A DNA stretch of 30,593 nucleotides from JAAYCB01 sp012744395. GTDB lineage: Bacteria > Planctomycetota > Planctomycetia > Pirellulales > Thermoguttaceae. The number at the start of each line of letters is the position of its first letter. The stretch's first letter is position 1. Positions 1-7,327 of this stretch are shown one piece after another. The notes beneath the pieces are model-generated. The model had not been told where the DNA came from, ran no database searches, and was given only the letters and a program-made list of their open reading frames with translations. The position numbers and the translations under genes are program-made. The DNA lies in the NCBI GenBank assembly GCA_028703175.1, contig JAQVNJ010000068.1, positions 1-30,593 on the forward strand, in the 5' to 3' direction.

Positions 1-788
1 GCGATCGTCGCCGGATTGCGCTTGTCGTCTTCCGGAATGCCGGCTTCCACCTTGCCCACCAGGTCGGCGCCGACGTCGGCCGCCTTGGTGAAAATGCCCC
101 CGCCGACGCGGGCGAACAGCGCCTGGCTGCTGGCCCCCATCCCGAAGCAGAGCATCGTCACGGTGACTTCAATCAGATCGAGGTGGAAGATCCAACGCAA
201 GACGAGGAACCAGAGGGTGATGTCCAACAGGCCCAGACCCACCACCGTCAGGCCCATCACCGCCCCGGAGCGGAACGCCACCTGGAGGCCTTGGTTGAGC
301 GACTTGCGGGCGCCGGCCGCGGTCCGGTTGCTGGCCAGCGTGGCCGTGTTCATGCCGAAGAAGCCCGCCAGGCCGGAGAAGAACCCGCCGGTGAGGAAGG
401 CGAACGGAACCCAGTGGCTTTGCACCTCCCAAACGAAGGCCATCAGCGAGAGCAAGATCACGATCACCACAAAGAACATGGCGACCACTTTGTACTGCTG
501 CTTCAGGTAGGCGAACGCGCCCTCGCGGACGTGCCCGGCGATCTCCTTCATTTCGTCGGTGCCTTCGTCGGCCGTTTTCATTTCCTTGAAGAACTTCCAG
601 GCATACACCAGGCCGGCGATCGAGCCGGCCAGCGCCAATGCCCAGAAGACCTTGAACCGAAATGGCCCGCTTTCACTGCCCGTGCCGTCCGCCGCCCAGA
701 CGGGCGTGGCGGACAGCCCGACGATGGCGGCCACCAGGGCTGGTCCGATTCGACGCCTGGCAACGTCCCAGACTCCAAGACTGTTCAT
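1..788 (-). CDS. hppA: Membrane-bound ion-pumping pyrophosphatase, N-terminal part (truncated by window edge)
   Basis: The family hydrolyses pyrophosphate and pumps H+ or Na+ across a membrane. The reading frame runs from ATG at 788 to the window edge and gives about 262 residues of a protein that is usually about 700-800. An N-terminal signal-like hydrophobic stretch ends near AWAAD-type residues (VWAADG) and is followed by several membrane segments. The last visible residues carry the family hallmark KAADVGADLVGKVEAG, followed by DDKRNPATIA, which forms part of the pyrophosphate/Mg site. A GGTGA-like ribosome binding site lies just upstream of the ATG. The residues that separate K+-dependent from K+-independent and H+ from Na+ pumps lie further along and are not visible, so ion specificity is open. 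A good promoter candidate lies at 980-1009. Confidence 0.93.
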   Translation of the reverse strand, partial: MNSLGVWDVARRRIGPALVAAIVGLSATPVWAADGTGSESGPFRFKVFWALALAGSIAGLVYAWKFFKEMKTADEGTDEMKEIAGHVREGAFAYLKQQYKVVAMFFVVIVILLSLMAFVWEVQSHWVPFAFLTGGFFSGLAGFFGMNTATLASNRTAAGARKSLNQGLQVAFRSGAVMGLTVVGLGLLDITLWFLVLRWIFHLDLIEVTVTMLCFGMGASSQALFARVGGGIFTKAADVGADLVGKVEAGIPEDDKRNPATI

Positions 789-1353
789 TCTTCACCCTTT
801 TTCGCTGGTTCGAGAAAAATCGTTGCGTTCCGTGACCGCCCGCCTGTTCGAGTTGCTCGGTTGCAGCCGCCGCGGTCGCATGTGCGGGGTTGACTCTGTG
901 GCCGTGATCAGGGCCGGCGGCGCCTGGCGCTGACGCCGACCGTGCTTGGGAGAATCTGTGAGGATGCGTGAAACTACGCAGTTTACAGCGTCGCTTCTTG
1001 CACTGTCAACCATACCACAGAGGTGAGGCGAAGGGGCGGATTGGCCGCTCGCCGGGCATTTCAGCCCCTTTTCGGGCCTCCGGCACCGTTGATCCATGCA
1101 TTACACCCGGAAGAGGGGGGGTCGCGCCCATTTTCTGCCGCCCGAGTCAAATCTGTGGACATTGTGAAAGCGTCGATTACCATGAAAAGAGGCGGAGGCC
1201 GGTGCGCATCCGATGCCGATCGGGAGCTGTCAGGGGACGGTTTCTGAGGTGTTGTTCACCGATTGCGTGCGGCGTCGCCCGAGTCTGAAGATCGTCTCGT
1301 GCCTCGTCCGAAAACAAACGAATTGCCCGTCTTTCCCGCGGAGGGTCCTCGTC
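789..1353. other. Divergent intergenic region between hppA and the Gly-rich gene
   Basis: This region of 565 bases separates two divergent genes. Apart from the hppA promoter candidate at 980-1009 I see no convincing gene, RNA or repeat. Short open frames here have no ribosome binding site and no recognisable protein character. No clear promoter for the rightward gene was found. Confidence 0.5.
980..1009 (-). promoter_or_regulatory. Sigma70-like promoter candidate for hppA
   Basis: On the minus strand there is a perfect -35 TTGACA (1004-1009), an 18-base spacer and a -10-like TAAACT (980-985, four of six consensus bases). Transcription would start near 973, giving a leader of about 185 nt before the hppA ATG at 788. 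I saw no recognisable riboswitch in that leader. The assignment rests on sequence match only. Confidence 0.45.
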
Positions 1354-2175
1354 ATGACCTTTGGTTCACGCACTGTCTGCGCGGCCTTGCTGCTTGCCGC
1401 ATGTGTCATTTGCGCCCCCTTGATGGCCGGCAATCCCGCGCCGGCCGGCGCCGCGCCCGTTGAGTTGTTCTCAGCCATTGAGCAAGAACAGATCGATGTG
1501 AAGTTGATCCCCAAGGACTCGACCCTCTGCCGCGTGTTGATCGAAAACAAGACCGATCAACCGTTGACCGTCAAGTTGCCCGAGGCATTCGCGGGCGTGC
1601 CGATCCTGAAGCAAGGCCTGGGTGGCGGGCTGGGTGGGATGGGCGGCGGGCTGGGCGGGATGGGCGGCGGCTTGGGCGGCGGCAGCAGCTACGGCAGCGG
1701 CAGCAGTTACGGTGGCGGGACCCAGAGCTTCGGCGGCGGCATGGGCGGCTACGGCGGCGGCGGCATGGGCGGCTACGGCGGTGGTTTCATGAACGTGCCG
1801 GCCGAGGGCGTCGGCAAGCTCCAGATCACGACCGTCTGCCTGGAGCACGGCAAGAGCGAACCCCGTGCGGCGGTACCCTACCAGATCAAGCCGATCGGCC
1901 AGGTGACGGAAAAGAAGGAAGTCCACGAACTCTGCAAAATGCTCGGCTACCAGAGACTGCCCCAGCGCGTCGCCCAGGCGGCCGCCTGGCATCTGGGCAA
2001 CGACATGAGCTGGCAGGAACTGGCGGCCAAAGAACTGCGGTTCGCCACCGGTGTCCGCCGTCCCTATTTCAGCCCGATGGAGATTCAGGCCGCGATCCAG
2101 GCGGCTACCGTGGCGGCCAAGGCAGCCGAGGAGCAGCAGAAGTCGGCCGAGACCGATTCGCTGAGCTCGCGGTAG
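1354..2175 (+). CDS. Secreted protein with a central Gly-rich low-complexity insert
   Basis: The protein has 273 residues. The ATG at 1354 is chosen because a GGAGGG ribosome binding site lies about 9 bases upstream and the protein then begins with a clean signal peptide (about residues 1-26, ending PLMAG). Residues ~35-87 look like a beta-rich domain. Residues ~88-146 are almost pure Gly with Met, Leu, Ser and Tyr (GGLGGMGG and GGYGGGGMGG units). The rest (147-273) is ordinary soluble sequence with a helical C-terminus rich in Ala and Glu. From memory, the same layout with the Gly-rich loop inserted in a beta-sandwich recurs in planctomycetes, but I cannot name a characterised member. An exported structural or surface role is inference. 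Its TAG stop is the first three bases of a ~102-bp repeat. Confidence 0.8.
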   Translation: MTFGSRTVCAALLLAACVICAPLMAGNPAPAGAAPVELFSAIEQEQIDVKLIPKDSTLCRVLIENKTDQPLTVKLPEAFAGVPILKQGLGGGLGGMGGGLGGMGGGLGGGSSYGSGSSYGGGTQSFGGGMGGYGGGGMGGYGGGFMNVPAEGVGKLQITTVCLEHGKSEPRAAVPYQIKPIGQVTEKKEVHELCKMLGYQRLPQRVAQAAAWHLGNDMSWQELAAKELRFATGVRRPYFSPMEIQAAIQAATVAAKAAEEQQKSAETDSLSSR

Positions 2176-2274
2176 GGTGGTGCAAGCGGCCAGGACCGAG
2201 ATGGTGGAAAGGACCGCTTCCGCCGCCTTGAGCCCGACGACGTTGCGCGGCCAATGCGCCAGCGCCGCCCCACC
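2173..2274 (+). repeat. ~102-bp intergenic repeat, copy 1 (TAGGGTGGT ... CCCCACC)
   Basis: It begins TAGGGTGGTGC at the stop codon of the Gly-rich gene and ends with CAGCGCCGCCCCACC (2260-2274). Copies at 2356-2457 (minus) and 24588-24687 share these ends and nearly the same length, but their middles differ. The terminal GGTGG and CCACC are complementary, so the ends can pair. There is no T-tract, so a simple terminator is not supported. Confidence 0.6.
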
Positions 2275-2355
2275 AGAAGCGCCACTGGCAAGGCGAACGG
2301 GGAATGAACGGTTATTGCCCCGGCTGTGGCGCGAGGCAGGGTGAGGAGCGATCGC

Positions 2356-2457
2356 GGTGGGCCGCCGCTGGCCGTTCGGCGGTGCCGGCTTTCTTGCCTT
2401 GGGAGACCTTGGTCGTCGGGCAATCCGTCTGGTGTTGGTTCGCTCTGGACCACCCTA
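2356..2457 (-). repeat. ~102-bp intergenic repeat, copy 2, inverted relative to copy 1
   Basis: Read on the minus strand it starts TAGGGTGGTCC at the LysE-family stop codon (2455-2457) and ends CAGCGGCGGCCCACC (2356-2370 in plus coordinates). It has the same length as copy 1 and similar ends but a different middle. Copies 1 and 2 face each other, separated by about 81 bases, which makes the whole convergent intergenic region a large inverted arrangement. Confidence 0.55.
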
Positions 2458-3069
2458 CGGCAGGCTTGAGGCGACGTCGAACAAGAACGCTCCGCCGAAA
2501 CCGAGGAGCATCAGGCCGCAGCCGAAGAGCACAATCTGCTGGAGGCGGCCGCCGAGGAGCTCCGTGCCTTTGTGGCTGGCCAGCGAGAGGGCTTCGAGCC
2601 AGACAAGGTCGCAGAGCCAGTGGACAACTCCAAACAGCACGAAGCCGAGGATGCCGAACTGAACCGCCCGCGTCGCCAGCGCCAGCCCCACCGTGGCCCA
2701 CCAGATGAGGAAATAGGGATTGGCCGCCGTCAGTACTACGCCGGTCAGAAACGGCCCCCTTGCGCCGCCTGCGGCGGCTGCCGCCGTGGCAGTCCGTGCG
2801 GTGAGCATCAGCTGAGCCCCGATCAGCGCGAGGAACAGCCCGCCAACTCCTCCGATGGCCAACCTGACCAACGGCTGGCTGAAAACGGCCCCCAGTCCGG
2901 CCACGATCAACACGATCAGCGGAAACTCGATCACCGCGTGCCCCAGCGCGGTCAATGCCCCGGCGTGGCGCGATCGCGTCCCGGCGGCGAACACCGCCGC
3001 GGTGATTGGCCCGGGGGCAAGCGCGCCGGAGAGAGAAACCACCACGGCCATGATGAGAAACGCGATCAA
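2455..3069 (-). CDS. LysE/RhtB-family amino-acid exporter-like membrane protein
   Basis: The protein has 204 residues and about six hydrophobic segments, the size and layout of the LysE/RhtB exporter superfamily. The N-terminal SLSGALAPGPITA matches the family's conserved first-helix motif. GVVLTAANPYFLIWW matches the conserved Asn-Pro region in the middle of the family. Members export amino acids or related small molecules across the inner membrane; the substrate cannot be told here. The start is TTG at 3069, supported by a GAGG ribosome binding site about 5-6 bases upstream. An internal ATG six codons later is an alternative but would cut the first helix. The gene converges with the Gly-rich gene, and its TAG stop lies in a repeat copy. 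Confidence 0.85.
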   Translation of the reverse strand: MIAFLIMAVVVSLSGALAPGPITAAVFAAGTRSRHAGALTALGHAVIEFPLIVLIVAGLGAVFSQPLVRLAIGGVGGLFLALIGAQLMLTARTATAAAAAGGARGPFLTGVVLTAANPYFLIWWATVGLALATRAVQFGILGFVLFGVVHWLCDLVWLEALSLASHKGTELLGGRLQQIVLFGCGLMLLGFGGAFLFDVASSLP

Positions 3070-3398
3070 ATTCGCCTCATCTTTCTAAGTTGATGGGCAA
3101 CCGCCCCAACCCCGGGCGCAATCGCAGAGGGGCGTCCGGTTCTCGCTCGCGGGGCGCGCGGATGCCTTCCGAGAACGCCCTCCGCCGCCGGGCCTGGGCA
3201 ATCCCGGCCAGCGATTCCGGCCCCGATTGTGTTCCCCTTCGCAGTCCGGTGTCAACGTTGGCGATTCGGGCGACCGATCGATCTTGCGAGGATCGATTGA
3301 CGCCGACGGCAAACTGCGGTATGAACGGGAAACACTCGGCGGAGCTGATGTTTCCCCGCGGAGCCGCCCGCGGCCGAGTGGCGCCGAGAGACTCCTTG
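3070..3398. other. Divergent intergenic region, LysE-family gene and murC
   Basis: This region of 329 bases separates two divergent genes. The murC reading frame stays open through it, but the residues there do not resemble MurC, so it is treated as non-coding. It holds the murC promoter candidate at 3297-3325. Confidence 0.5.
3297..3325 (+). promoter_or_regulatory. Sigma70-like promoter candidate for murC-murB-ftsQ
   Basis: TTGACG (3297-3302; five of six bases) is followed by a 17-base spacer and TATGAA (3320-3325; four of six). Transcription would start near 3332, about 67 nt before the chosen murC ATG. The fit to consensus spacing supports the start choice and argues against a longer MurC. 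Confidence 0.4.
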
Positions 3399-4859
3399 AT
3401 GGAACAGGGAATGCCACAGCCAAGATCATCGAGTTGCCGCCACGTCGAGCAGCCCGATCTCTGGCGGCCCGGACGAGCCCACCTGGCCGGAATCGCCGGC
3501 GCTGGCATGCGCTCGCTTGCGCGCGTGCTGCTCGAGATTGGCTGGAGCTTGAGCGGGTCCGATCCGCGCGCCGAATCGGTGGCGGATTTGCGAGACCGCG
3601 GCGTGCGGCTGTTCGCCAACCACGCGGCCGACAACGTCGCGGAAACGGTTGGCCTGGTGATCTTCAGCGACGCGATCGGTCCCGGCAATCCGGAGTTGCA
3701 GCGGGCGGGTCAACGAAAGATCCCCACGCTCCGCTACTTCCAGGCGTTGGGGCTGCTTGCCGACGCTCGCCAGACGATCGCCGTGGCCGGGACCCACGGC
3801 AAGTCGACGGTCAGCGCGATGATCGGGGCGATTCTCCGCACGGCCGGCGCCGACCCGACGGTGGTTTTCGGCGCGGAACCGGTCGGCGGCGATCGCGTCG
3901 GGCGGGGCGGCAGCCACCTGGGGCGCGGGCCGGCGATGGTCGTCGAGGCCTGCGAATACCGGGCGAATTTTCTGCACTTGCGTCCACGCGAGGCGGTGCT
4001 GCTGGGGATCGAACACGACCATTTCGACTGCTATCCGACGATCGGCCGGTTGGAGCACGCCTTCGGGCTGTTCGCCCGGTCCGTGCGCGCCGAAGGCCGG
4101 CTGTTGGTCCCCCACGCCTGCCGGCGGAGCCGGGTGGCGGCCGCCAGCGCGGCCTGCCGCTGGGAGACGTTCGGATGGGAGGAAGGGGCCGATTGGCGGG
4201 CGACCCGGCTCGGCAACCGGCTCGGCCGCTACGGGTTTACCGTCGAGCGCGCCGGCCGGCCCTTGTGCCGCGTCGACCTGAAGGTCCTGGGACGGCACAA
4301 CGTGCTCAACGCGCTGGCCGCCGCGGCGGTGGGGCTGCAAAACGGCGCCAACGCGGAGCAGATCGCCGACGCGCTTTCGCACTGGCCCGGGCTGAGACGG
4401 CGACTGGAGATGGTCGGCCAGGCCGGAGGTGTCACGTGGGTCGACGACTATGCCCACCATCCGACCGAGATCGCCGCGGCGCTCCGGGCCGTGCGCGAGG
4501 CGTTTCCCGACCGGCGGGTATTCTGCCTGTTTGAGCCCCACCAGGCGAGCCGGACGGCTCGGACGCTGGACGAAACGGCAGTCAGCCTGCAAAATGCGGA
4601 TGTTACCCTGATCACGGAGATTTTTCGCGCTCGGGAGCCACTGCCGGCCAACGGCGAAGTGACGGCGGCCGACCTGGCCCGATCCGTCCGCGCCCTGGGG
4701 GCGGAAGTCCCGCCGATTCACGGGGCGGACAGGTGCGCGGAGCACCTTGCCCACAGGCTGCGGCCGGGCGATGTCCTGGTGACCCTGGGAGCCGGCAACA
4801 TAGGAACGACGGGTTATGAACTTTTTGAGCGGCTTCGAAAAGATCGTCCGGCGGGATGA
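3399..4859 (+). CDS. murC: UDP-N-acetylmuramate--L-alanine ligase
   Basis: The enzyme joins L-alanine to UDP-MurNAc with ATP in cytoplasmic peptidoglycan synthesis. The protein has 486 residues, normal for MurC. Visible parts are the N-terminal nucleotide-binding fold (AGIAGAGMRSLARVLLE with GSD after it), the ATP P-loop GTHGKS at 131-136, a metal/substrate segment EACEYRANFLHL with EHDHFDCY, and the C-terminal DDYAHHPTEI with Asp349 and His353-His354. WPGLRRRLE matches the family's G(V/L)RRRxE segment. Mpl-type ligases were considered, but order and context favour MurC. The start is ATG 3399; ATG 3411 is a close alternative. The longer upstream frame lacks MurC-like residues. Its 3' end overlaps murB by 44 bases, so the two are likely translationally coupled. 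Confidence 0.93.
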   Translation: MEQGMPQPRSSSCRHVEQPDLWRPGRAHLAGIAGAGMRSLARVLLEIGWSLSGSDPRAESVADLRDRGVRLFANHAADNVAETVGLVIFSDAIGPGNPELQRAGQRKIPTLRYFQALGLLADARQTIAVAGTHGKSTVSAMIGAILRTAGADPTVVFGAEPVGGDRVGRGGSHLGRGPAMVVEACEYRANFLHLRPREAVLLGIEHDHFDCYPTIGRLEHAFGLFARSVRAEGRLLVPHACRRSRVAAASAACRWETFGWEEGADWRATRLGNRLGRYGFTVERAGRPLCRVDLKVLGRHNVLNALAAAAVGLQNGANAEQIADALSHWPGLRRRLEMVGQAGGVTWVDDYAHHPTEIAAALRAVREAFPDRRVFCLFEPHQASRTARTLDETAVSLQNADVTLITEIFRAREPLPANGEVTAADLARSVRALGAEVPPIHGADRCAEHLAHRLRPGDVLVTLGAGNIGTTGYELFERLRKDRPAG

Positions 4860-5694
4860 ACCACTGGCGATGCACACCTGGTTTCAGTTGGGAGGTCCGG
4901 CCGAGTATTTCGCCGAGCCAGAGACGACCGATCAACTTGTTGCGGTCGTCCGCCGCTGCGCCGAACACCAAGTTCCGGTGCGGATGCTCGGCGGGGGGTC
5001 GAACCTCCTGGTGGCCGACGCGGGGGTGCCCGGCGTCGTCATCCGGCTCAGCGCTCTGGAGTTCGAAAGAATCCGTGTCGAGCCGCCGCGGATCGTTGCC
5101 GGTGGCGGAGCCAAGACCGGTCGGGTGGTCACCACGGCGGTGCACAGGGGACTTGCCGGGCTGGAGGGGCTGGTCGCGATCCCCGGCACGCTCGGCGGCG
5201 CTCTGCATGGAAATGCCGGCACCCAGAGCACCAACATTGGACAGTGGACGACCAACGCGACGGTGATCACGGTAGCCGGCGAGATCTGCCAGCGCGACCG
5301 TGACGACCTGCATTTCGAATACCGGCGCAGCAGCCTCGACGACCTGGTGATTCTCCAAGCCACCCTCGAGTTGGAGCAGGATGATCCGCAGGAGCTCTCC
5401 AGGCGGCTCCAGAAGCAGTGGATTCTGCGCAAGGCGGCCCAGCCCATGGGGCACCAGTGCGCCGGCTGCGTGTTCAAGAATCCGCGGGGGATGCGGGCGG
5501 GCGAGCTGATCGAACAGGCCGGATTGAAGGGGACGCGGATTGGCGGCGCGATCGTCAGCGATCGCCACGCGAATTTCATTGTTGCCGAGCCGGAGTGCAC
5601 CGCCAACGACGTCCTGCGACTGATCGACCTGGTCCGCGGCCAGGTCAGCGATCGGCTCGGCGTGGACCTGGAACTCGAGCTGGAAATCTGGTAG
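4816..5694 (+). CDS. murB: UDP-N-acetylenolpyruvoylglucosamine reductase
   Basis: MurB is a FAD- and NADPH-dependent reductase that makes UDP-MurNAc, the substrate of MurC. The protein has 292 residues, matching the shorter type II MurB. HTWFQLGGPAEYF and MLGGGSNLLVAD form the FAD-binding region, and GLEGLVAIPGTLGGALHGNAG is the conserved flavin loop. YRRSS (Tyr169-Arg170) matches the YRxS substrate-binding motif, and GCVFKNP places the proton-donating residue as Cys218, where type I enzymes have Ser. The ATG at 4816 lies inside the 3' end of murC (44-base overlap). The next gene, ftsQ, follows after 274 bases with no ddl between them. Confidence 0.95.
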   Translation: MNFLSGFEKIVRRDEPLAMHTWFQLGGPAEYFAEPETTDQLVAVVRRCAEHQVPVRMLGGGSNLLVADAGVPGVVIRLSALEFERIRVEPPRIVAGGGAKTGRVVTTAVHRGLAGLEGLVAIPGTLGGALHGNAGTQSTNIGQWTTNATVITVAGEICQRDRDDLHFEYRRSSLDDLVILQATLELEQDDPQELSRRLQKQWILRKAAQPMGHQCAGCVFKNPRGMRAGELIEQAGLKGTRIGGAIVSDRHANFIVAEPECTANDVLRLIDLVRGQVSDRLGVDLELELEIW

Positions 5695-5968
5695 CCGCCC
5701 GTGCCGCGGGAATCCGCTTTTCGTCGCGAGCCGATCATCCGGCATATCCCGCCGCCCGCCGAGCACGCTCAGCCCGCCGGCGGCCAAGGGCCGATATAGA
5801 GACAGTGCCGGTGCTCGGGCTGCGCGCGTGGTTTTGGGGCTGGCGTTCCGGCCGGAGATGCGGATTGCGGCGGATGATCCGGCGGCGCGACTTCCCGCAA
5901 GCGATCCCCTCGCGCCCGCACTTGGAGACGATTCTCATCGACCCGATTCAAGGAGAGGTCTCAGCCAG

Positions 5969-6892
5969 ATGAGTTCGAGGAAGCGAGCGTCGAACTTCTC
6001 CCTGATTCCCGAGCCGCTCGCCCGCGGCATCCGCCTGCTGGCCGGACCGGCCCGAGCGCCGGCCCTGGCCGCCGTGATCGCCGGCCTGTTTGCCGGCGCG
6101 TGGTGGTGGAGTTGGCAGAAAGTCGGCGCCGACGTGCTCGCCTCGGACTCCTATTGGCTGGCCCCGGAGGACATCGTCGTCTCCAACGAGGTCGATTGGA
6201 TCCGCTCCGACGACATCCGCCGCGAGGTCTTCCACAACGCGAGCCTCGAGTCGCGCTTGTCGATCATGGACCCGGAGTTGACCGAGCGGATCGCCGCCGC
6301 GTTCTCGCTGCATCCGTGGGTCGCCGACGTGCGGCGGGTGAGCAAGCGGCACCCGGCCGGCCTTGCGGTCGAACTCGAATACCGCCGGCCGGTCTGCATG
6401 GTCGAGGCCCCGGGCCGGCTGATTCCGGTGGACGTCGAGGGCAACCGGCTACCGGACGGCGATTTCGCCTTGAACCGGGCGATCCGCTTCCCCCGCCTGG
6501 TTAACATCGAGACAATGCCCGTGGGACCTCCGGGAACGCGGTGGGGCGACCTGCGGGTGGCCGACGGGGCCGCGATCGCCGCCGCGCTGGGCGAGCGCTG
6601 GGCCGCGTTCCGGCTGGACCGCATCGTCCCGCTCCGCAGGTCCGACAGCGAACGCCGCCCCGACTACGTCTATGAGCTCTACACGCACGGCGGCAGTCGG
6701 GTAATCTGGGGCCGTGCGCCGGGGGCCAAGTCGCCCGGCGAGCCGTCGGTCGCCGAAAAGCTCCGATTCCTCGACTCATGGGTCAAGCGACATGGGACGC
6801 TCGAAGGCGCTCGCGGCCCGCAGGAAATCGACGTTCCCTATCTGCTCAAACGCGGCCGCACCGCGGGCCGCGCCGCACCCGCCCGCCGCTAG
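5969..6892 (+). CDS. ftsQ: FtsQ/DivIB-like POTRA-domain division protein
   Basis: The protein has 307 residues: a short basic N-terminus, one membrane segment (about residues 30-48, ending in several Trp) and an extracytoplasmic part. The region beginning WIRSDDIRREVF and running through HPWVADVRRVSKRHP to VELEYRRPV has the shape of a POTRA domain followed by the FtsQ beta domain (PVDVEGNRLP, then an Arg-rich stretch and a C-terminal YELYTHGG strand). The start ATG 5969 follows AGGAGAGG by 10 bases. The position after murC-murB is the usual place of ftsQ in dcw clusters. FtsQ normally links the FtsBL complex to the divisome, while most planctomycetes lack FtsZ, so the partner set here must differ. 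The family call is firm only at POTRA/FtsQ-like level. Confidence 0.7.
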   Translation: MSSRKRASNFSLIPEPLARGIRLLAGPARAPALAAVIAGLFAGAWWWSWQKVGADVLASDSYWLAPEDIVVSNEVDWIRSDDIRREVFHNASLESRLSIMDPELTERIAAAFSLHPWVADVRRVSKRHPAGLAVELEYRRPVCMVEAPGRLIPVDVEGNRLPDGDFALNRAIRFPRLVNIETMPVGPPGTRWGDLRVADGAAIAAALGERWAAFRLDRIVPLRRSDSERRPDYVYELYTHGGSRVIWGRAPGAKSPGEPSVAEKLRFLDSWVKRHGTLEGARGPQEIDVPYLLKRGRTAGRAAPARR

Positions 6893-6911
6893 CGCGCCGA
6901 AACGCGGAGGA

Positions 6912-7112
6912 TCACTTGGGCTTGATCGGCGCGGCGGGCCGCACCGACTTCTTGACGCTTGCCTGCTCCTTGATCTCTTCGCGCACGATCGCCATCTCCG
7001 CCGGAGCCTCGACACCGATCCGAACAACGCCCTGCGCCATTCGCACGACGGTGATCGTGATCTCGTCGCCGACGAGAATTCGCTCTCCAACCTTCCGGGA
7101 TAGGACGAGCAT
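6912..7112 (-). CDS. csrA: CsrA-family global RNA-binding regulator
   Basis: CsrA dimers bind GGA motifs in mRNA leaders and control translation and stability. The protein has 66 residues: the typical ~47-residue core begins MLVLSRKVGERILVGD, continues ITITVV and RIGVEAP, and ends IVREEI. A Lys/Pro/Ala-rich tail of about 19 residues follows. ATG 7112 is chosen because the family begins exactly at MLVL and an AGGGAG ribosome binding site sits about 7 bases upstream; the longer frame to 7232 is rejected. FliW or flagellar genes, the usual CsrA neighbours, are not in this window. The gene converges with ftsQ, with 19 bases between the stops. Confidence 0.95.
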   Translation of the reverse strand: MLVLSRKVGERILVGDEITITVVRMAQGVVRIGVEAPAEMAIVREEIKEQASVKKSVRPAAPIKPK

Positions 7113-7199
7113 TGCGATTCTCCCTGGAAGCCCATCCTGGGGCCGGCAAACCGCCGCCCTGGGCGCGCAGCGACCCTCTACCTGGACGCATACCACGGC

Positions 7200-7232
7200 A
7201 GGATAGCAGCAATGTACTTGCAGTGCAAGCAC
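7200..7232 (-). promoter_or_regulatory. csrA promoter candidate overlapped by a palindrome
   Basis: On the minus strand, TTGCAC and TATCCT are 17 bases apart, a weak sigma70-like pair. The -35 region lies in a 19-base near-perfect palindrome at 7214-7232 (GTACTTGCA, one base, TGCAAGCAC; eight of nine positions pair). An operator overlapping the -35 box is an inference from symmetry and position only. Confidence 0.3.
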
Positions 7233-7243
7233 CCTCGATCCAG

Positions 7244-7258
7244 CCTTCGGACCGAAGG
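7244..7258. terminator. Short perfect hairpin downstream of the TIM-barrel gene
   Basis: CCTTCGGACCGAAGG is a perfect inverted repeat about 70 bases past the stop of the minus-strand gene at 7328-8182. There is no T-tract, so it could be a weak terminator, an mRNA 3' end stabiliser or chance. Confidence 0.25.
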
Positions 7259-7327
7259 GACTAGTGATTGCGCAAGTGGGTAATGTACGTAGGCGGGGGA
7301 ACCTTTAGTGAGGTTGCCGTCGATCGG

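Noticed and set aside
2173..2457. Integron attC sites or an IS-derived MITE
   Set aside because: The ends do not carry the attC core consensus, there is no integrase, and no target-site duplication is visible. The elements are therefore reported only as repeats of unknown type.
3426..4877. Long minus-strand open frame across murC
   Set aside because: It is a shadow of murC in a high-GC region. The residues have no family pattern, while the plus strand carries clear MurC motifs.
5828..5968. N-terminal extension of FtsQ from ATG 5828
   Set aside because: The extra 47 residues lack FtsQ character, while ATG 5969 has a strong ribosome binding site and gives a normal N-terminus.
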